From Simplicispira metamorpha (GTDB lineage: Bacteria; Pseudomonadota; Gammaproteobacteria; Burkholderiales; Burkholderiaceae_C), in NCBI RefSeq assembly GCF_004341365.1, contig NZ_SLXH01000002.1:124001-188000 (forward strand): DNA of 64,000 nucleotides, in the 5' to 3' direction. Shown piece by piece: positions 61,747 to 64,000 of this stretch (position 1 is its first letter; each line of letters begins with the position of its first letter). The notes below the pieces were generated by a model. That model worked only from the letters and a program-made list of their open reading frames with translations. It was not told where the DNA came from and searched no databases. The position numbers were made by a program, and so were the translations under genes.

Positions 61747-62652
61747 ATGCTGGTATCGCGTGGCCTTGTGGTCTGGGGTTCTATGGCGCTGGTTGGACTT
61801 GTGTTGTCTGGCTGTGGCACCCGGCTCAACAGGGCTCCGGTGGAAGACCGGGGAACTTCTGTGGCATCTTCTGCGCCGCAGCAAGGCGTAGTGGTGGCGC
61901 AGATCAAGCCATTGCCTGGTGCGGAAAATGCCGGTAAACCGGGTTACTACACCGTCAAGCCAGGAGATACCCTGATTCGCATTGGGCTGGAGACCGGGCA
62001 GAGCTGGAAAGACATTGCGCGTTGGAGCAGCTTGGAAAATGCCAACCTCATTGAGGTCGGTCAAGTGCTGAGAGTGGCTCCACCCACAGCCATTGGGGTC
62101 GGTCAGAGTCCTGCGGATAACAGCGGTGTGGTGGCGCGTCCCGTGACGGCTGCTGTTGTGGCGCCTACAGTTGCTGCCAGTGCAGCAAAGCCTGCTGCTC
62201 CTGCTGCTCCTGCTGCTTCGGCGCAAGCGGCCGCATCTGCGCCAGTACCCGTTGCTCCTGCGGCGCCTGCAACCTCCGGTGATGACGATCTGGGCTTTAT
62301 TTGGCCTTCCAGTGGCACATTGATTGCTGGCTTTGATGAGGCACGCAACAAGGGGTATGACATCGGGGGTAAGGCCGGTGATCCCGTACTCGCCGCTGCA
62401 GATGGGCGAGTGGTGTATGCCGGAGCAGGCCTGCGAGGCTACGGTAATCTCATCATCCTTAAGCACAACAACACTTTTTTGACAGCCTATGCACATAACC
62501 AGGTTTTGTTGGTCAAAGAAGATCAAGCAGTTCGGCGAGGCCAAAAAATAGCGGAAATGGGCAGCACAGATGCTGACCGTGTGAAACTGCATTTTGAAAT
62601 TCGACGTCAAGGCAAACCGGTGGATCCATCGCGTTATTTGCCTGCGCGCTAA
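61747..62652 (+). CDS. nlpD: NlpD-type LysM/M23 lipoprotein
   Basis: 301 residues. A lipoprotein signal ending LVLSGC (cysteine about 25), a LysM domain (about 75-120, YYTVKPGDTLIRIGLETGQS), an Ala/Pro-rich linker, and an M23 (LytM) domain at about 175-300 (GFDEARNKGYDIGGKAGDPV, GYGNLIILKHNN, KLHFEIRRQGKPVDPSRYL). The zinc ligands of active M23 peptidases are incomplete, as in NlpD: GYDIGGK replaces HxxxD. It activates amidase AmiC in cell division. It follows pcm by 12 bp. rpoS, which often follows nlpD, is not here. Confidence 0.93.
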   Translation: MLVSRGLVVWGSMALVGLVLSGCGTRLNRAPVEDRGTSVASSAPQQGVVVAQIKPLPGAENAGKPGYYTVKPGDTLIRIGLETGQSWKDIARWSSLENANLIEVGQVLRVAPPTAIGVGQSPADNSGVVARPVTAAVVAPTVAASAAKPAAPAAPAASAQAAASAPVPVAPAAPATSGDDDLGFIWPSSGTLIAGFDEARNKGYDIGGKAGDPVLAAADGRVVYAGAGLRGYGNLIILKHNNTFLTAYAHNQVLLVKEDQAVRRGQKIAEMGSTDADRVKLHFEIRRQGKPVDPSRYLPAR

Positions 62653-62783
62653 AAGGGGTGTGAGTGGGTGCTGGACGCCATCTCTTCCCTGTGATTCCAG
62701 AGCAAGCGCTCTTAGGGGCAGTGCCTGTTCCAAACAGACTGCCTTTGGCTGCAGCCTCGTATGCTTTTGTTTGAGGGGGCGTC

Positions 62784-63836
62784 TTGCCTGTCACATTAAA
62801 CTGTCCAGATGGATCTCGGGTTGTCGATGCGGCGTCGAATCATGTCGACGAGTTCGCTGAAGTCGATTCAGACGCTGCTGAGCACGCAGAGATTCGGACT
62901 TTGCAGATAGGGATTGCACAGCATGGGCAGCGTCTGGATCGGTCGCTGGCCGATGCGGTGACTGAGTTCTCCCGCAACTATCTTCAGCAGCTATTGGCAC
63001 AAGGTGCCGTCAGTCTGAATGGCCAAGTCGTTTCCAAGGCTGCACAACGTGTCAAGGTCGGTGACCGAGTTTGTGTCGAAATGCGTGAGACCTTGCAAAG
63101 TCAGGCCTTTCGTCCCGAGCCCATGGATCTTCAGATTGCGTATGAAGACGAGCACCTCTTGGTTCTTCACAAACCCGCAGGGCTAGTGGTTCATCCTGCA
63201 CCTGGTAATTGGAGTGGAACGCTGCTCAATGGTCTTTTGGCGCGCGATCCACGGGCTTCCTTATTGCCCCGTGCGGGTATCGTTCATCGTTTGGATAAAG
63301 ATACCAGCGGCCTCATGGTGGTTGCACGCAGCCGCCATGCCATGGATGCTTTGGTTCGCATGATCGCTGATCGTAAAGTAAGCCGCCAGTACCTGGCCTT
63401 GGCGCACCGTCCGTGGCAAGGAAGTGCTGACCGCACTGTCGATGCGCCGATTGGTCGTGATCCCAGGAACCGTCTGCGCATGGCGGTAGTGGATATGACC
63501 GTGCATCCAGGAAAACTGGCCAGAACCGATGTGCATTTTCTGACTGGAAACGATCTTGGCTGTTTGGTCAAATGCACTTTGCACACTGGTCGCACACACC
63601 AAATTCGGGTTCATATGGCCTTGATAGGACACCCCTTGGTTGCCGATGCCTTATACGGTGGAACCCTTCTTGCTGTCATGGGGCGCCAGGCATTGCATGC
63701 TTTTCGGCTGTCTTTCGTTCATCCCGTGACTGATCAGCCCTTGGATCTGTATGCACCACTGCCGCTGGATATGCAGCAGGCATTGGCAGCGTGGGGCCTA
63801 GGCTACAATGGGGCCCAATCGACGCAAGGATCGTAG
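62784..63836 (+). CDS. rluD: 23S rRNA pseudouridine synthase RluD
   Basis: 350 residues. It starts at TTG with GAGGGGG upstream. An S4-like domain (about 50-115, QRLDRSLADAVTEFSRNYLQ) precedes the RluA catalytic domain: LVLHKPAGLVVHPAPGN, the catalytic aspartate in GIVHRLDKDTSGLMVVA, and TGRTHQIRVHMALIGHPLVA. RluD modifies helix 69 (positions 1911, 1915, 1917). The start leaves about 40 residues before the S4 domain, longer than E. coli; a later TTG (about codon 42) is an alternative. It lies 131 bp after nlpD. Confidence 0.9.
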   Translation: MPVTLNCPDGSRVVDAASNHVDEFAEVDSDAAEHAEIRTLQIGIAQHGQRLDRSLADAVTEFSRNYLQQLLAQGAVSLNGQVVSKAAQRVKVGDRVCVEMRETLQSQAFRPEPMDLQIAYEDEHLLVLHKPAGLVVHPAPGNWSGTLLNGLLARDPRASLLPRAGIVHRLDKDTSGLMVVARSRHAMDALVRMIADRKVSRQYLALAHRPWQGSADRTVDAPIGRDPRNRLRMAVVDMTVHPGKLARTDVHFLTGNDLGCLVKCTLHTGRTHQIRVHMALIGHPLVADALYGGTLLAVMGRQALHAFRLSFVHPVTDQPLDLYAPLPLDMQQALAAWGLGYNGAQSTQGS

Positions 63837-63959
63837 CATTAGGGCTAGTCTGTTGGTGACTTAATACAACTCATCCTGCATGCGTTGGTAAGTCCATTTC
63901 GGTGTTGTAGCGTTTGACATTGTGGCTTCAATAGCCTTTTCTCTGGAAGAACGCAAACA

Positions 63960-64000
63960 ATGAATTCTATGGATGCCAAACGCGTCATCGAGACTGCCCT
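63960..64000 (+). CDS. scpB: Probable ScpB, start only
   Basis: Only 13 codons are inside the window: MNSMDAKRVIETAL, which resembles the N-terminus of betaproteobacterial ScpB (segregation/condensation subunit). GGAAGAA lies about 10 bp before the ATG, and TTGACA at 63914-63919 could be a -35 element. The call rests on a very short piece. Confidence 0.45.
   Translation, partial: MNSMDAKRVIETA

Overview
The window is GC-rich and reads as chromosome of a betaproteobacterium, most likely a member of the Comamonadaceae. The indicators are a Bug-type solute-binding protein, a long RpoD (774 aa), the surE-pcm-nlpD order, a RibB-RibA hybrid whose RibA half lacks the zinc cysteines, and many short intergenic hairpins carrying GCTAGCAGCTAT that I associate with this family. 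The family call is inference. I see no rRNA or tRNA gene, CRISPR array, complete insertion sequence or prophage.

Layout. 1-16 kb is mostly housekeeping: the end of ccoG, a MocR regulator, an orphan ParB-like protein, the U32 protein trhP, ybgC-tolQ-tolR-tolA without tolB/pal, an aminotransferase, nusB-ribH-ribBX, a ferredoxin, gshA, a UbiA-type prenyltransferase and ylqF. 17-25 kb holds a DHH phosphoesterase, a LysR/Bug/M20 amidohydrolase set, truC, a nuclease, a RarD-like permease and diaminopimelate dehydrogenase. 25.4-32.4 kb is a type I secretion operon (two ABC subunits, HlyD, TolC) led by a protein that resembles only the N-terminal half of TnpB and sits behind a palindromic control region. 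32.4-36.3 kb encodes a two-domain glycosyltransferase and a membrane TPR protein. 36.3-45.3 kb holds rpoD, dnaG, an acyl-CoA synthetase, an MscS channel and gltS. 45.7-58.4 kb is one co-oriented block of ten genes: a Tat-signal dehydrogenase small subunit, a GMC flavoprotein, a PLP decarboxylase with a Tat-like leader, a phytochelatin-synthase-like protein, an RCC1 propeller, a Tat/lipobox multicopper oxidase, and two pairs of SLC13-like permease plus periplasmic-binding-like protein. 58.4-64 kb returns to housekeeping: a diguanylate cyclase, surE-pcm-nlpD, rluD and the start of a probable scpB.

The best candidate for an undescribed system is the 45.7-58.4 kb block. Five successive gene junctions use a 4-bp ATGA overlap, another overlaps by 7 bp, and several products carry export signals suited to cofactor-loaded proteins. 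My reading is a periplasmic oxidation/decarboxylation pathway with dedicated uptake or sensing; the substrate is unknown. The second candidate is the TnpB-half protein translationally coupled to the secretion operon. Two repeat families, one of them carrying DnaA-box-like sequences, fill most of the longer gene-free stretches.
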